NCBI GenBank assembly: GCA_003223695.1
Contig: QHVY01000091.1
Span: 1-23,926, forward strand
DNA: 23,926 bases
Source of the DNA: Acidobacteriota bacterium
GTDB taxonomy: Bacteria; Acidobacteriota; Thermoanaerobaculia; Gp7-AA8
Reading direction: 5' to 3'
The notes beneath the pieces are model-generated. The model was given only the letters and a program-made list of their open reading frames with translations, did not search any database and was not told the DNA's origin. Positions 14,995-21,918 of this stretch are shown piece by piece (position 1 is the first letter of the stretch; every line of letters starts with the position of its first letter). Position numbers and translations under genes: made by a program.

Positions 14995-16630
14995 TAAACA
15001 GCTCCTCGCGAACGCGCGAAACATCATCGCTGAGTGCGCGATCGCGCACGACTGGCGGAGAGACCTTGCGGACGCGAAGATACAGCTCGCGAAGGTTGGG
15101 TGCCACGCCTTCAGCAACTTTGTTCGGTTGAACTGATTCGAATTTCCGCGCCTGTTCGTCCGCCTCGGCCACCGACATTTCGCGCCGAGGAGCGAGGGGA
15201 TCCATGGCCATTCCGATTCGCCAATCGAGCGCCTGAGCCACGACGAGAAACTCGATCGCCAGCACATCCTCTGCATTTCGCAGCACGGTGCGCATTTTTC
15301 GCGCGGCATGAGTCGACATCGAAACGTGATCCTCCGCATTCGCCGATGTAGGAATCGAATCGACCGACGCCGGATGTGACAGAACTTTGTTTTCGGAGAC
15401 CAGCGACGCCGCCGTGTACTGCGCGATCATGAGGCCGGAATGAACGCCCGGCCGCGTCGTGAGATTTTGCGGCAATCGGCGGTTGTGGTTGCCATCGAGC
15501 ATCATGGCGATGCGGCGCTCGGAGATGCTCGCCAGCTCCGCCAGAGCGATCGTCAACAGATCGGCGGCGATGGCGATCGGCTGTCCATGAAAATTGCCCG
15601 CCGAATATGCCACGTCACTTTCATCGGGAAAGAAAAGCGGATTGTCGGTCGCGGCGTTGATCTCGCGTTCCGCAGTCGCGCGCGCGAAACCGATCGCATC
15701 GCGGCTGGCGCCGTGCACCTGCGGCGCGCAGCGAATCGAATATGGATCCTGCACTGCTTTCGCGCTCTCGATGAGATGGCTCCCCTCGATCAGCTCGCGC
15801 ATGCGAGCAGCGCTGCGGATCTGTCCAGGATGCCCACGCGCCTCATGAACTTTGTGATCGAGCGCGCGCTCGCAGCCGCACATAGCTTCGAGCGTCATCG
15901 ACGCGGCGGTGTCGGCCATTTCCGCGAGATGCTCCCCGTCGAATACGCCTAACGCGAGCATCGCCGCGGAGTAATTGACGCCGTTGACCAGCGCCAGGCC
16001 TTCCTTGAACGTCGGCTTCATCACCTCTGCATCGAATCCGAGAACCGACGGAAGCTCTGAAGCGTGGAGGACAGGCAATCTTGCCTGTCCGGACAGACAG
16101 GATTGTCTGTCCTCCACTATGAAAAACTCTCCGACGCCAAGCAAAGTGGCGAACGTGTGAGCGAGCGGACAGAGATCGCCACTCGCGCCTACGGAGCCTT
16201 TCAGCGGAACGAGCGGCACGACGCCGCGATTGATCATCGCCTCGACGATGTCGACCATCGTCCGCCGCACTCCGGAATGGCCTAACAGGAAGGCATTCAG
16301 TCGGGTGACCAGTGCCGCCCGAACGACTTCCGCGTCGAAGTAGGCGTTGTCGCCGCATATCCCGACCGAGTGTGAAAGGAGAACGTTGCGCTGGAGTTGC
16401 TCCAGATCCTCGGGCGGAATGTTCTTGTCTTTGAATTCTCCGAATCCGGTCGTGACGCCGTACGTGCGCTCGCCCGATCGGCGATATTTATCCACGATTC
16501 TCATAATGAGAGCTTCAGCTCTCGCCACGCGCTCGTTCGCCACTGCGTCGCGGCCGACGTGAACGGAAGGATCGCGCGCAATCTGCGCCAGTTGCTCGAT
16601 GGTCAGGGAATGGCCATCGAGAGTGATCAT
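14960..16630 (-). CDS. hutH: Histidine ammonia-lyase
   Basis: A 556-residue MIO-type lyase converting L-histidine to trans-urocanate and ammonia, the first step of histidine breakdown. The cofactor triad Ala149-Ser150-Gly151 lies in KGSVGASGDLCPLAH. Other active-site segments are present: RTYGVTTGFG, NVLLSHSVG, QDPYSIRCAPQVHGA and SIPTSANAEDHVSM. It is longer than the usual roughly 500-515 residues, partly because a 54-bp palindrome adds residues 172-189 in frame and another palindrome supplies the C-terminal end. The active-site blocks are intact, so the enzyme may still work. No hutU, hutI or hutG is nearby; the neighbours are hisS and egtD instead. A weak AGGA about 10 bases upstream of the ATG comes from a repeat sequence. 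Confidence 0.95.
   Translation of the reverse strand: MITLDGHSLTIEQLAQIARDPSVHVGRDAVANERVARAEALIMRIVDKYRRSGERTYGVTTGFGEFKDKNIPPEDLEQLQRNVLLSHSVGICGDNAYFDAEVVRAALVTRLNAFLLGHSGVRRTMVDIVEAMINRGVVPLVPLKGSVGASGDLCPLAHTFATLLGVGEFFIVEDRQSCLSGQARLPVLHASELPSVLGFDAEVMKPTFKEGLALVNGVNYSAAMLALGVFDGEHLAEMADTAASMTLEAMCGCERALDHKVHEARGHPGQIRSAARMRELIEGSHLIESAKAVQDPYSIRCAPQVHGASRDAIGFARATAEREINAATDNPLFFPDESDVAYSAGNFHGQPIAIAADLLTIALAELASISERRIAMMLDGNHNRRLPQNLTTRPGVHSGLMIAQYTAASLVSENKVLSHPASVDSIPTSANAEDHVSMSTHAARKMRTVLRNAEDVLAIEFLVVAQALDWRIGMAMDPLAPRREMSVAEADEQARKFESVQPNKVAEGVAPNLRELYLRVRKVSPPVVRDRALSDDVSRVREELFSVRAGFSRPTG
16064..16117. repeat. 54-bp palindromic element inserted in frame in hutH
   Basis: Two abutting 27-bp arms (16064-16090 and 16091-16117) are reverse complements with about three mismatches, with ends GTGGAGGACAG / CTGTCCTCCAC. 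On the minus strand it reads through as 18 residues, VEDRQSCLSGQARLPVLH (HutH 172-189), between GVGEFFI and ASELPSVLGF, where HutH proteins usually have a short loop. Its sequence is unrelated to the element in the deiminase-like gene, but its length (54 bp) and in-frame placement are the same. Confidence 0.9.
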
Positions 16631-16635
16631 GGCTG

Positions 16636-16867
16636 CGTCATCCTGAGCGGAGCGAAGGATCTCAATGAGTGAGGCAGGCTTGTAATGAACTGTCGTGCGG
16701 TATGTCTGTCACCCCGAGCGTCAGCGAGGGGGCCGGGCGGGAGGGCGGCGCTCAAGTATCCGCGTCCCCACCCCTCAAGACCCCTCGCTAACGCTCGGGG
16801 CGACAGCCGGCACTCATTCATCACCGCTGCCACGACGTTCAGTGTCATTTCCGAGCTCAGGATGACG
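16636..16867. repeat. Nested inverted repeats between hisS and hutH
   Basis: The outer pair CGTCATCCTGAGC (16636-16648) and its exact reverse complement (16855-16867) flank an inner pair, TGTCACCCCGAGCG... (16707-16732) and 16781-16805, complementary with two mismatches. The outer right copy contains the hisS stop codon; the outer left copy sits just before the hutH start and supplies the only purine-rich stretch near its start. Between the arms (16649-16856) no gene is visible. Confidence 0.8.
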
Positions 16868-18281
16868 TCCTTTCCAGTTCAGCGAGTAATCTGCGGATTC
16901 CGTCAATGAGTTGCCCACGAGGAATCGTCGTCTGTCCCGGCCGTTCGGCGAGCCAGGCGTTGCGGTCACCGAGCTTCGCCGATTTCGCGCGCCCAACCGC
17001 CATGTTCTTGACGGTCACCTCGCCCGCGCTCTTCTCATTCGAACCGTAGAGGATCGCCAGCGGGATCTCGTACTGATCGGCGTACTTGAGCTGTTTTCCA
17101 AGCTGCTTCGCAGTGCCGATGTACAGCTCCGTCGGAATCGACGCTCGCCGAAGCTCCCACGCGATCTGGAGGTAGTCGTTCGTGAGCGCTGGATCCATGT
17201 TCGTAATCAATACTCGCGCGGTCGATTTCTCGTTACCGATTGTGCCGAGGTAGGCGAGGGCGGCGAGGAGACGATCGACACCCATCGATGCACCAACTGC
17301 AGGAATCCGTTCGCCGAGAAAACGCATGACGAGATTGTCGTACCGTCCGCCTCCAAAAACCGATCCGAATTGTGGCGCATCGAGGAGGACCGCCTCGAAC
17401 ACCGGCCCAGTGTAGTAGGCGAGTCCACGTGCAATCGACAAATCGATCGCCACGCGATTGTCGGCGTATCCGAGTGCGTAGAGGTGATCGGAAATGCGCT
17501 CGACAGCATCGATTTCTGCCGACGGGCCGAAAAGATCGCGTACGCGCTGCAGAACCTCTTTCCGCGAGTCGGACTTGATGGCCAGGAATCGTTCGATGCG
17601 ATCGACTTGCTCCTGCTGGAGCTCGAGCCCCCGGATGAAATCTCCCGATTCGTCTTTGTAACCTTGCATCAGCTCCAGGCGAACTTTCTCGACGCCCGCT
17701 TTGTCGAGTTTGTCGAGCACGCGAAATACTTCGGCTGATCGTTGCTGCGGGATGTTCGCGAAATTGAGCAGAAGGTTCAGCACGGTGCGGCTGGAGAAGC
17801 GGACGAGGTAGCGGTCGATGCGCAACGCCGAGAGCGTGTCGCACATCGCTGCAAGGATTTCGGTGTCGGCGATCTCCGATTCGGTTCCCACAGAGTCGAG
17901 ATCGAACTGTGTGAACTCGCGAAAACGTCCTTTGTCCGGCTTGTCGGCGCGCCAAACCGACGACACCTGATAGCGCCGAAATGGCCGCGGCAAGTCGGGA
18001 TATTGAGCGATCACACGCGCCAGCGGCACCGTGAGATCGAAGCGAAGAGCGAGCTCCTCCTGCTCCGGATTCGTCACGCGGAAGAGCGACTGCTGCGTTT
18101 CCTGCCCGGCAGTTCCAGAGAGGACGTCGAGAAACTCGATGGCCGGAGTATTCAGCGGAACAAATCCGTAGAGCTCGTAGACGCGCCGGATGATGTCGAT
18201 CATCTCCTGCCGCGCCAGCATCTGGTCAGGCAGGAGATCGCGCAGTCCGCGGGAGAGGCGTGGTTGGACGGTTTCGGGCAA
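16857..18281 (-). CDS. hisS: Histidyl-tRNA synthetase, non-canonical motif 2
   Basis: A 474-residue class II synthetase that charges tRNA-His. Seen are the opening SRGLRDLLPD, motif 2 as VWRADKPDKGRFREFTQFDLDSVG (about 109-132), histidine-binding segments ARGLAYYTGPVFEA and GGGRYD, motif 3 GASMGVDRLLAAL, and a C-terminal anticodon-binding domain (about 370-465). Motif 2 differs from the common bacterial ERPQKGRYRQFHQ and resembles the divergent alphaproteobacterial type. The frame is open back into the tRNA-His gene; TTG at 18281, ten bases past the tRNA CCA end, gives the normal N-terminus and is preferred over ATG at 18335, which lies in the tRNA anticodon loop. No ribosome site is visible, and co-transcription with the tRNA is likely. 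Confidence 0.93.
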   Translation of the reverse strand: MPETVQPRLSRGLRDLLPDQMLARQEMIDIIRRVYELYGFVPLNTPAIEFLDVLSGTAGQETQQSLFRVTNPEQEELALRFDLTVPLARVIAQYPDLPRPFRRYQVSSVWRADKPDKGRFREFTQFDLDSVGTESEIADTEILAAMCDTLSALRIDRYLVRFSSRTVLNLLLNFANIPQQRSAEVFRVLDKLDKAGVEKVRLELMQGYKDESGDFIRGLELQQEQVDRIERFLAIKSDSRKEVLQRVRDLFGPSAEIDAVERISDHLYALGYADNRVAIDLSIARGLAYYTGPVFEAVLLDAPQFGSVFGGGRYDNLVMRFLGERIPAVGASMGVDRLLAALAYLGTIGNEKSTARVLITNMDPALTNDYLQIAWELRRASIPTELYIGTAKQLGKQLKYADQYEIPLAILYGSNEKSAGEVTVKNMAVGRAKSAKLGDRNAWLAERPGQTTIPRGQLIDGIRRLLAELERTSS

Positions 18282-18290
18282 ACGCGCTAA

Positions 18291-18367
18291 TGGTACCGGG
18301 GGCCGGCTTCGAACCGGCGACCCCCAGATCCACAATCTGGTGCTCTAACCAACTGAGCTACCCCGGC
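18291..18367 (-). tRNA. tRNA-His (GTG anticodon), CCA encoded
   Basis: A cloverleaf folds fully on the minus strand: acceptor GCCGGGG with CCCCGGT (first pair G-U), D stem GCTC/GAGC, anticodon stem CCAGA/TCTGG with loop TTGTGGA (anticodon GTG), T stem GCCGG/CCGGC with loop TTCGAAG, then A73 and an encoded CCA. The base before position 1 is T and position 73 is A, so the G-1:C73 pair typical of bacterial tRNA-His is absent. It lies directly upstream of hisS. Confidence 0.95.
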
Positions 18368-18379
18368 ACAAGGCGTCGA

Positions 18380-18388
18380 ATGATAACA
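18380..18388 (-). promoter_or_regulatory. Candidate extended -10 promoter for tRNA-His/hisS
   Basis: On the minus strand TGTTATCAT occurs 12 bases before the tRNA's first base, a good extended -10 (TGnTATAAT-like) at the right distance for a start a few bases upstream of the tRNA. No clear -35 is seen. Confidence 0.45.
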
Positions 18389-18416
18389 AACCCGGTTTCG
18401 TAGCCCTGCATTCTCA

Positions 18417-18481
18417 TTCACCACAGAGCACACAGAGAGCACGGAGGAGTTCTTTGTGTGCTCTGTGCTCTCTGTGGTGAA
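18417..18481. repeat. Inverted repeat CCACAGAG/CTCTGTGG after egtD
   Basis: Arms 18417-18442 and 18456-18481 (TTCACCACAGAGCACACAG... and its partner) match as reverse complements at 22 of 26 positions, with a 13-base loop. The element begins four bases after the egtD stop (minus strand) and lies between egtD and the tRNA-His promoter, so it may end or buffer the egtD transcript. Confidence 0.85.
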
Positions 18482-18484
18482 AAA

Positions 18485-19429
18485 TCAGCGGGCAACTAGG
18501 AGCGCATCCGCGAACCAGTTGCGCGAATCGGTCCAGATCTGGTCGATTTCGAATCCGCTTTCACGCGCCAGCATCTGCAGATCGGACTCTCTATATTTGT
18601 ACGAGTTCTCGGTGTGGATCGTTTCGCCCTCTTCGAATTCGACATTCATTTGCAGCCCATCAATAGCCACGGATTGCTTCCGCCGGCTGACGAGATGCAT
18701 CTCGATTCTGCTTTCGCGCTCATTGAAGAAGGCGCGATGTTCGAAACTCGCGAGATCGAAGCGTCCGCCGAGCTCACGATTGATTCGCGCGAGGAGATTC
18801 AAGTTGAACGACGCGGTGACGCCGAGCGAGTCGTTATATGCCGGCTCGATGATTTCCTTCGATTTCTGAAGGTCGGCGCCGAGGAAGATGGAGTTGCCGG
18901 GAGTGAGGATGCTGCGAACCTGGCGAAACATCGCCGCCGCCGAGGCGGGGTCGAGGTTGCCGATGCTGGAGCCGAGAAACAGCACTACGGTGTGCGGCGC
19001 GGGTGCAATGAGCGTCGCGATCTCGCGGTAGTCGGCGCAGATCGCGTCGACGTGCATCGCTGGGAAGCTCGACAGCAAATCGCGCGCGCTTGCTTCGAGC
19101 ACTGAGGCGTCGACGTCGATCGGGACGTACGTGAAGGGTTTCGCGATCGGCTCGAGGAGGAGCCGCGTTTTGCGGCCGTCGCCACTACCCAGCTCGATGA
19201 CGCGATCGACCGTGCCAAACGCGCCTACGATGGCCGAAGCGTTGCGCTGAAGAATCTCGGTCTCCGCGCGCGTGAGGTAGTACTCGGGCAGCTCGCAAAT
19301 CGCAGCAAAGAGCGCAGAGCCGAGCCCATCGTAGAAGTACCACGGCTGCAGCTCCTTCTGCGGCTGCGTTAGGCCGTACTGTACGTCATCGGCGAAGGAT
19401 CGCCGGGAAATCGCGGCGCGCTCTAACAT
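18485..19429 (-). CDS. egtD: L-histidine N-alpha-methyltransferase (ergothioneine biosynthesis)
   Basis: A 314-residue SAM-dependent methyltransferase of the EgtD family, which trimethylates histidine to hercynine, the precursor of ergothioneine. It has the family opening WYFYDGLGSALF and LPEYYLTRAE, the SAM motif VIELGSGDGRKT, and FLGSSIGNL with Asn158. Asn158, Tyr198 (AYNDSLGVTASFN), Glu274 and Ser276 (HTENSYKY) all fall at positions matching the histidine-binding Asn166, Tyr206, Glu282 and Ser284 of the mycobacterial enzyme, at a constant offset of eight. True hercynine synthesis is therefore likely. No egtB is in the window. The gene follows the ACT-domain gene by 11 bases, probably in the same transcript. 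Confidence 0.92.
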   Translation of the reverse strand: MLERAAISRRSFADDVQYGLTQPQKELQPWYFYDGLGSALFAAICELPEYYLTRAETEILQRNASAIVGAFGTVDRVIELGSGDGRKTRLLLEPIAKPFTYVPIDVDASVLEASARDLLSSFPAMHVDAICADYREIATLIAPAPHTVVLFLGSSIGNLDPASAAAMFRQVRSILTPGNSIFLGADLQKSKEIIEPAYNDSLGVTASFNLNLLARINRELGGRFDLASFEHRAFFNERESRIEMHLVSRRKQSVAIDGLQMNVEFEEGETIHTENSYKYRESDLQMLARESGFEIDQIWTDSRNWFADALLVAR

Positions 19430-19440
19430 GACCGCACATT

Positions 19441-19815
19441 CTACTGTCTGATCGAGTGTCCCGCGGAGCGCAGGGCGTCTTCGGCTCTCACCAGACGATC
19501 ACTTTTCACGAGAACGTAATCGGTGTCGTAGGTGGCGACCGGAAACACGCTCACGCCCGCTTTCGCCAAGATCGAGGTGAATTCGGAGGCCACACCGACC
19601 GTGTCCAGCGGAATCGGTCCTTCCAGTCTCAGGCACTGCCAGCCGCGATCGGCGTGCGTGCCGGCCGGCACAGATGACTCTCGGCAGACGATCGAGAGCT
19701 CGTCGGCCGTCCGCGTGATCGACGCGAACGAGCCGCCTTCGGCCCATCGCGGCGTAGCGTCGTTCGCGCCTAACCGCACGATCGCGAATGTTTCGGGAAG
19801 AAGCGTGAAGATCAA
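19441..19815 (-). CDS. ACT-domain protein (COG3603-like)
   Basis: A 124-residue protein resembling the small conserved proteins with tandem ACT-type folds (COG3603). The start IFTLLPETFAIVRL and the segment WQCLRLEGPIPLDTVGVASEFTSILAKAGVSVFPVATYDTDYVLVK are typical. ACT domains usually bind amino acids or other small ligands; the ligand is not known here. The TTG at 19815 matches the family N-terminus and lies only four bases after the CCA end of tRNA-Val, so no normal ribosome site exists. It is followed by egtD after 11 bases. Together with egtD it probably forms the protein-coding part of a tRNA-Val-led transcript. Confidence 0.85.
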   Translation of the reverse strand: MIFTLLPETFAIVRLGANDATPRWAEGGSFASITRTADELSIVCRESSVPAGTHADRGWQCLRLEGPIPLDTVGVASEFTSILAKAGVSVFPVATYDTDYVLVKSDRLVRAEDALRSAGHSIRQ

Positions 19816-19819
19816 CTTG

Positions 19820-19894
19820 TGGTGCGGGGTACCGGATTCGAACCAGTGACCCCCTGCTTGTAAGGCAGATGCTCTACCGCTGAGCTAACCCCGC
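19820..19894 (-). tRNA. tRNA-Val (TAC anticodon), CCA encoded
   Basis: Full cloverleaf on the minus strand: acceptor GCGGGGT/ACCCCGC, D stem GCTC/GAGC, anticodon stem TCTGC/GCAGG with loop CTTACAA (anticodon TAC, Val), variable loop GGGTC, T stem ACTGG/CCGGT with loop TTCGAAT, A73 and an encoded CCA. It lies four bases before the TTG start of the ACT-domain gene. Confidence 0.95.
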
Positions 19895-19911
19895 ACGGTG
19901 AGGCATACGGT

Positions 19912-19941
19912 AGCATCTTCGAGTTCAAACGACGACGTCAA
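19912..19941 (-). promoter_or_regulatory. Candidate promoter for tRNA-Val/ACT/egtD
   Basis: On the minus strand TTGACG (19941-19936) is a strong -35 match. With an 18-base spacer the -10 would be GATGCT (19917-19912), a weak match. Transcription would then start about 10 bases before the tRNA. The -35 overlaps the stop codon of the pilin-like gene. Confidence 0.4.
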
Positions 19942-20325
19942 CGCGCCGGACTCCGGTTTTCGTACCCTTCGACATACTGAATCCAGCCCTTCTCGCTGTA
20001 CACAAGATTGGGATGTTGCATAAAGGAGAGAGCGGCCGGTTTGAATGAATTGAAGTCGCGTTTTTCATACACGCCACGATCTCCGGGGCTCGCAATGAAA
20101 AATCCGCAGTCTGGATACGCCTGCGACTCGTAGCGCAATTCATGCCCCCACACGTCACTCCGTAGCTCAGGATGATCTCTTACCTGAAGAGTATTCAAAA
20201 GCTCCATCGCTGGTCGCGTGGCCGGGTAGTGTCCATCCGATCCGACCGGCAACGTAAAGCAGGACCAGACCGCCGATTCCGACAGCGCAACCGACTTGGA
20301 GCATGAGCTTCGTGTTCTTATGCAT
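19938..20325 (-). pseudogene. Frameshifted pilin/pseudopilin-like small membrane protein
   Basis: From ATG at 20325 the minus strand encodes MHKNTKLMLQVGCAVGIGG and a further hydrophobic stretch (LVLLYVAGRIG), a single N-terminal membrane helix, but this frame stops soon after. A shift of one base around 20240-20260 continues sensibly in the next frame (GHYPATRPAMELLNTLQV, then SDVWGHELRYES) to the TGA at 19938. The second part resembles the C-terminal domain of type II secretion pseudopilin-like proteins (the DxWGxxxRY pattern followed by GFFIASPGDRG). Either the gene is a recent pseudogene, or one base is wrong in the assembly. An independent start at ATG 20207 is possible but would lack the membrane helix. 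Confidence 0.5.
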
Positions 20326-20405
20326 GACAACCGCTTGCTAACCCCCACACGCGACGTACTGTGGCACATCGCCGAAACGATGTGTACTCGTGATATGAGA
20401 TCGCC

Positions 20406-21815
20406 GTGGCCGAGCTCGATGCCGTTGTCGTCGGTGCGGGGCCGAATGGTCTCTCCGCGGCGGTCGCGCTGGCGCGCGAGGGATTGTCCGTACTCGTTCT
20501 GGAAGCGAGCGATACGATCGGCGGCGGCGCGCGCACTGCCGAATTGACGCTGCCCGGATTTCGTCACGACATCTGCTCGGCGATCCATCCAATGGCCGTG
20601 ATCTCGCCGTTCTTTCGCGAATTGAAACTCGATGTCGATTGGATTGAACCGAAATTCGCGATCGCCCATCCGCTCGACGATGGCACCGCTGCGATTCTCG
20701 AACGTTCGCTCGACGCGACGGCGTCGCGACTGGGAGCCGACGCTCCTGAATATAAAAAGCTCATCCTCCCGCTCGTCGACGCAGCAGACGTGCTTTTCTC
20801 AGAAATCCTCCGGCCGATTCGCATCTTCACGCGCCACCCGCTTCTGCTCGCGCGATTTGGCATTCACGCCCTTCGCTCGGCGACAGCGGTCGCCAGACGC
20901 TTTCGCACGAATGAGGCGCGTGCGCTGCTCGCGGGGTGCGCTGCGCATTCAATCGTTCCGCTCGACCAAGCTGCAACGGCATCGTTTGGAATCGTGTTTT
21001 TAGCGACCGGGCACATCACCGGCTGGCCGTTTGCGAAGAGTGGATCGCAGGCGATTGCCGATGCGCTCGCGCAGCTTTTGCGATCGTTTGGGGGAGAGAT
21101 TCGCACGTCAACGCCGGTGAGATCGATGCGCGACATTCCGGCGAGCCGAGTGGTGTTGTTCGATGTGACGCCGAGGCAGTTGGCGACGATTGCGGGCGAT
21201 GCTCTGCCGCGCCATTTCCTCCGCCGCCTCGAACGATTTCGCTACGGTCCAGGGATCTTCAAAATCGATTGGGCGCTCGACGCTCCGATTCCCTGGCGCG
21301 CCGCCGAATGCGCCGGCGCCGCCACCGTTCACCTCGGCGGCACATTTGAAGAGATCGCGCGACACGAAGCAGAAATCTGGCGCGGTCGAAACACAAATCC
21401 GCCTTTTGTGCTGATCGCACAGCAGTCGCTCTTCGATCCCACGCGCGCGCCGGTCGGGAAGCACACGGCGTGGGGATACTGCCACGTGCCCAATGGATCG
21501 ATCGAAGACATGACCGACATCATCGAGCGTCAGGTCGAGCGTTTCGCGCCCGGTTTCCGCGATCGCATTCTCGCGCGGCACACGATGAATACTGCGCAAT
21601 TGCAAACGCACAACGCGAATCTGATCGGCGGCGATATCGGCGGCGGCGCGAACACGCTGTCGCAAATCATCACGCGTCCGTTTCTGAAGCTTGATCCATA
21701 TGCGACGCCGAACCCGCGCATCTTTCTCGCGTCCAGCTCAACGCCCCCTTCCGCCGGCGTGCACGGCATGTGCGGCTATTTGGCAGCGCAGTCAGCATTA
21801 CGCCGATTCCGCTGA
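20406..21815 (+). CDS. FAD-dependent phytoene desaturase-like oxidoreductase (COG1233)
   Basis: A 469-residue flavoprotein. The N-terminal dinucleotide-binding motif is VVVGAGPNGLSAAVALAREG followed by VLVLEASDTIGGGART, the hallmark of the phytoene desaturase/amine oxidase superfamily. FRHDICSAIHPMAVISPFF and the C-terminal NPRIFLASSSTPPSAGVHGMCGYLAA complete the FAD-binding fold. Related proteins desaturate or isomerise carotenoids, but this COG1233 branch is broad and no carotenoid genes are nearby, so the substrate is undetermined. GTG at 20406 sets the start directly before the FAD motif. The gene diverges from the pilin-like gene with 80 bases between starts; no clear promoter was identified in that gap. 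Confidence 0.88.
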   Translation: MAELDAVVVGAGPNGLSAAVALAREGLSVLVLEASDTIGGGARTAELTLPGFRHDICSAIHPMAVISPFFRELKLDVDWIEPKFAIAHPLDDGTAAILERSLDATASRLGADAPEYKKLILPLVDAADVLFSEILRPIRIFTRHPLLLARFGIHALRSATAVARRFRTNEARALLAGCAAHSIVPLDQAATASFGIVFLATGHITGWPFAKSGSQAIADALAQLLRSFGGEIRTSTPVRSMRDIPASRVVLFDVTPRQLATIAGDALPRHFLRRLERFRYGPGIFKIDWALDAPIPWRAAECAGAATVHLGGTFEEIARHEAEIWRGRNTNPPFVLIAQQSLFDPTRAPVGKHTAWGYCHVPNGSIEDMTDIIERQVERFAPGFRDRILARHTMNTAQLQTHNANLIGGDIGGGANTLSQIITRPFLKLDPYATPNPRIFLASSSTPPSAGVHGMCGYLAAQSALRRFR

Positions 21816-21845
21816 GGCTGCCTTAAAGGTCGCCGCTAGAGTTGC

Positions 21846-21873
21846 TTGCTGTGTGTCCGCTAGGGCACAGCAA
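21846..21873. promoter_or_regulatory. Inverted repeat TTGCTGTG-N12-CACAGCAA upstream of lipoprotein gene
   Basis: A perfect 8-bp inverted repeat (21846-21853 and 21866-21873) with a 12-base spacer lies 45 bases upstream of the lipoprotein ATG. There is no T-run, so it is more like an operator than a terminator for the upstream gene. The assignment is tentative. Confidence 0.35.
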
Positions 21874-21908
21874 TTGCTCAAAATAACTCAGACTTGCGAT
21901 CAACCGAT

Positions 21909-21915
21909 AGGAGGT
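21909..21915 (+). promoter_or_regulatory. Strong ribosome binding site of the lipoprotein gene
   Basis: AGGAGGT, a full Shine-Dalgarno match, precedes ATG 21919 by three to four bases. It fixes the start against the longer open frame that begins at 21691, and it is by far the best ribosome site in the window, suggesting high expression. Confidence 0.85.
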
Positions 21916-21918
21916 CAT

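Noticed and set aside
15440..15952. Open frame of 170 codons opposite hutH
   Set aside because: It is the shadow of hutH, which has complete family motifs.
14960..16630. A complete hut operon
   Set aside because: No hutU, hutI or hutG homologue is visible in the window; only hutH is present.
16911..17738. Open frame of 275 codons opposite hisS
   Set aside because: It is the shadow of hisS, with no recognisable domain.
18282..18335. Longer hisS start at ATG 18335
   Set aside because: It would lie inside the tRNA-His gene, in the anticodon loop region; the extra residues match no HisRS.
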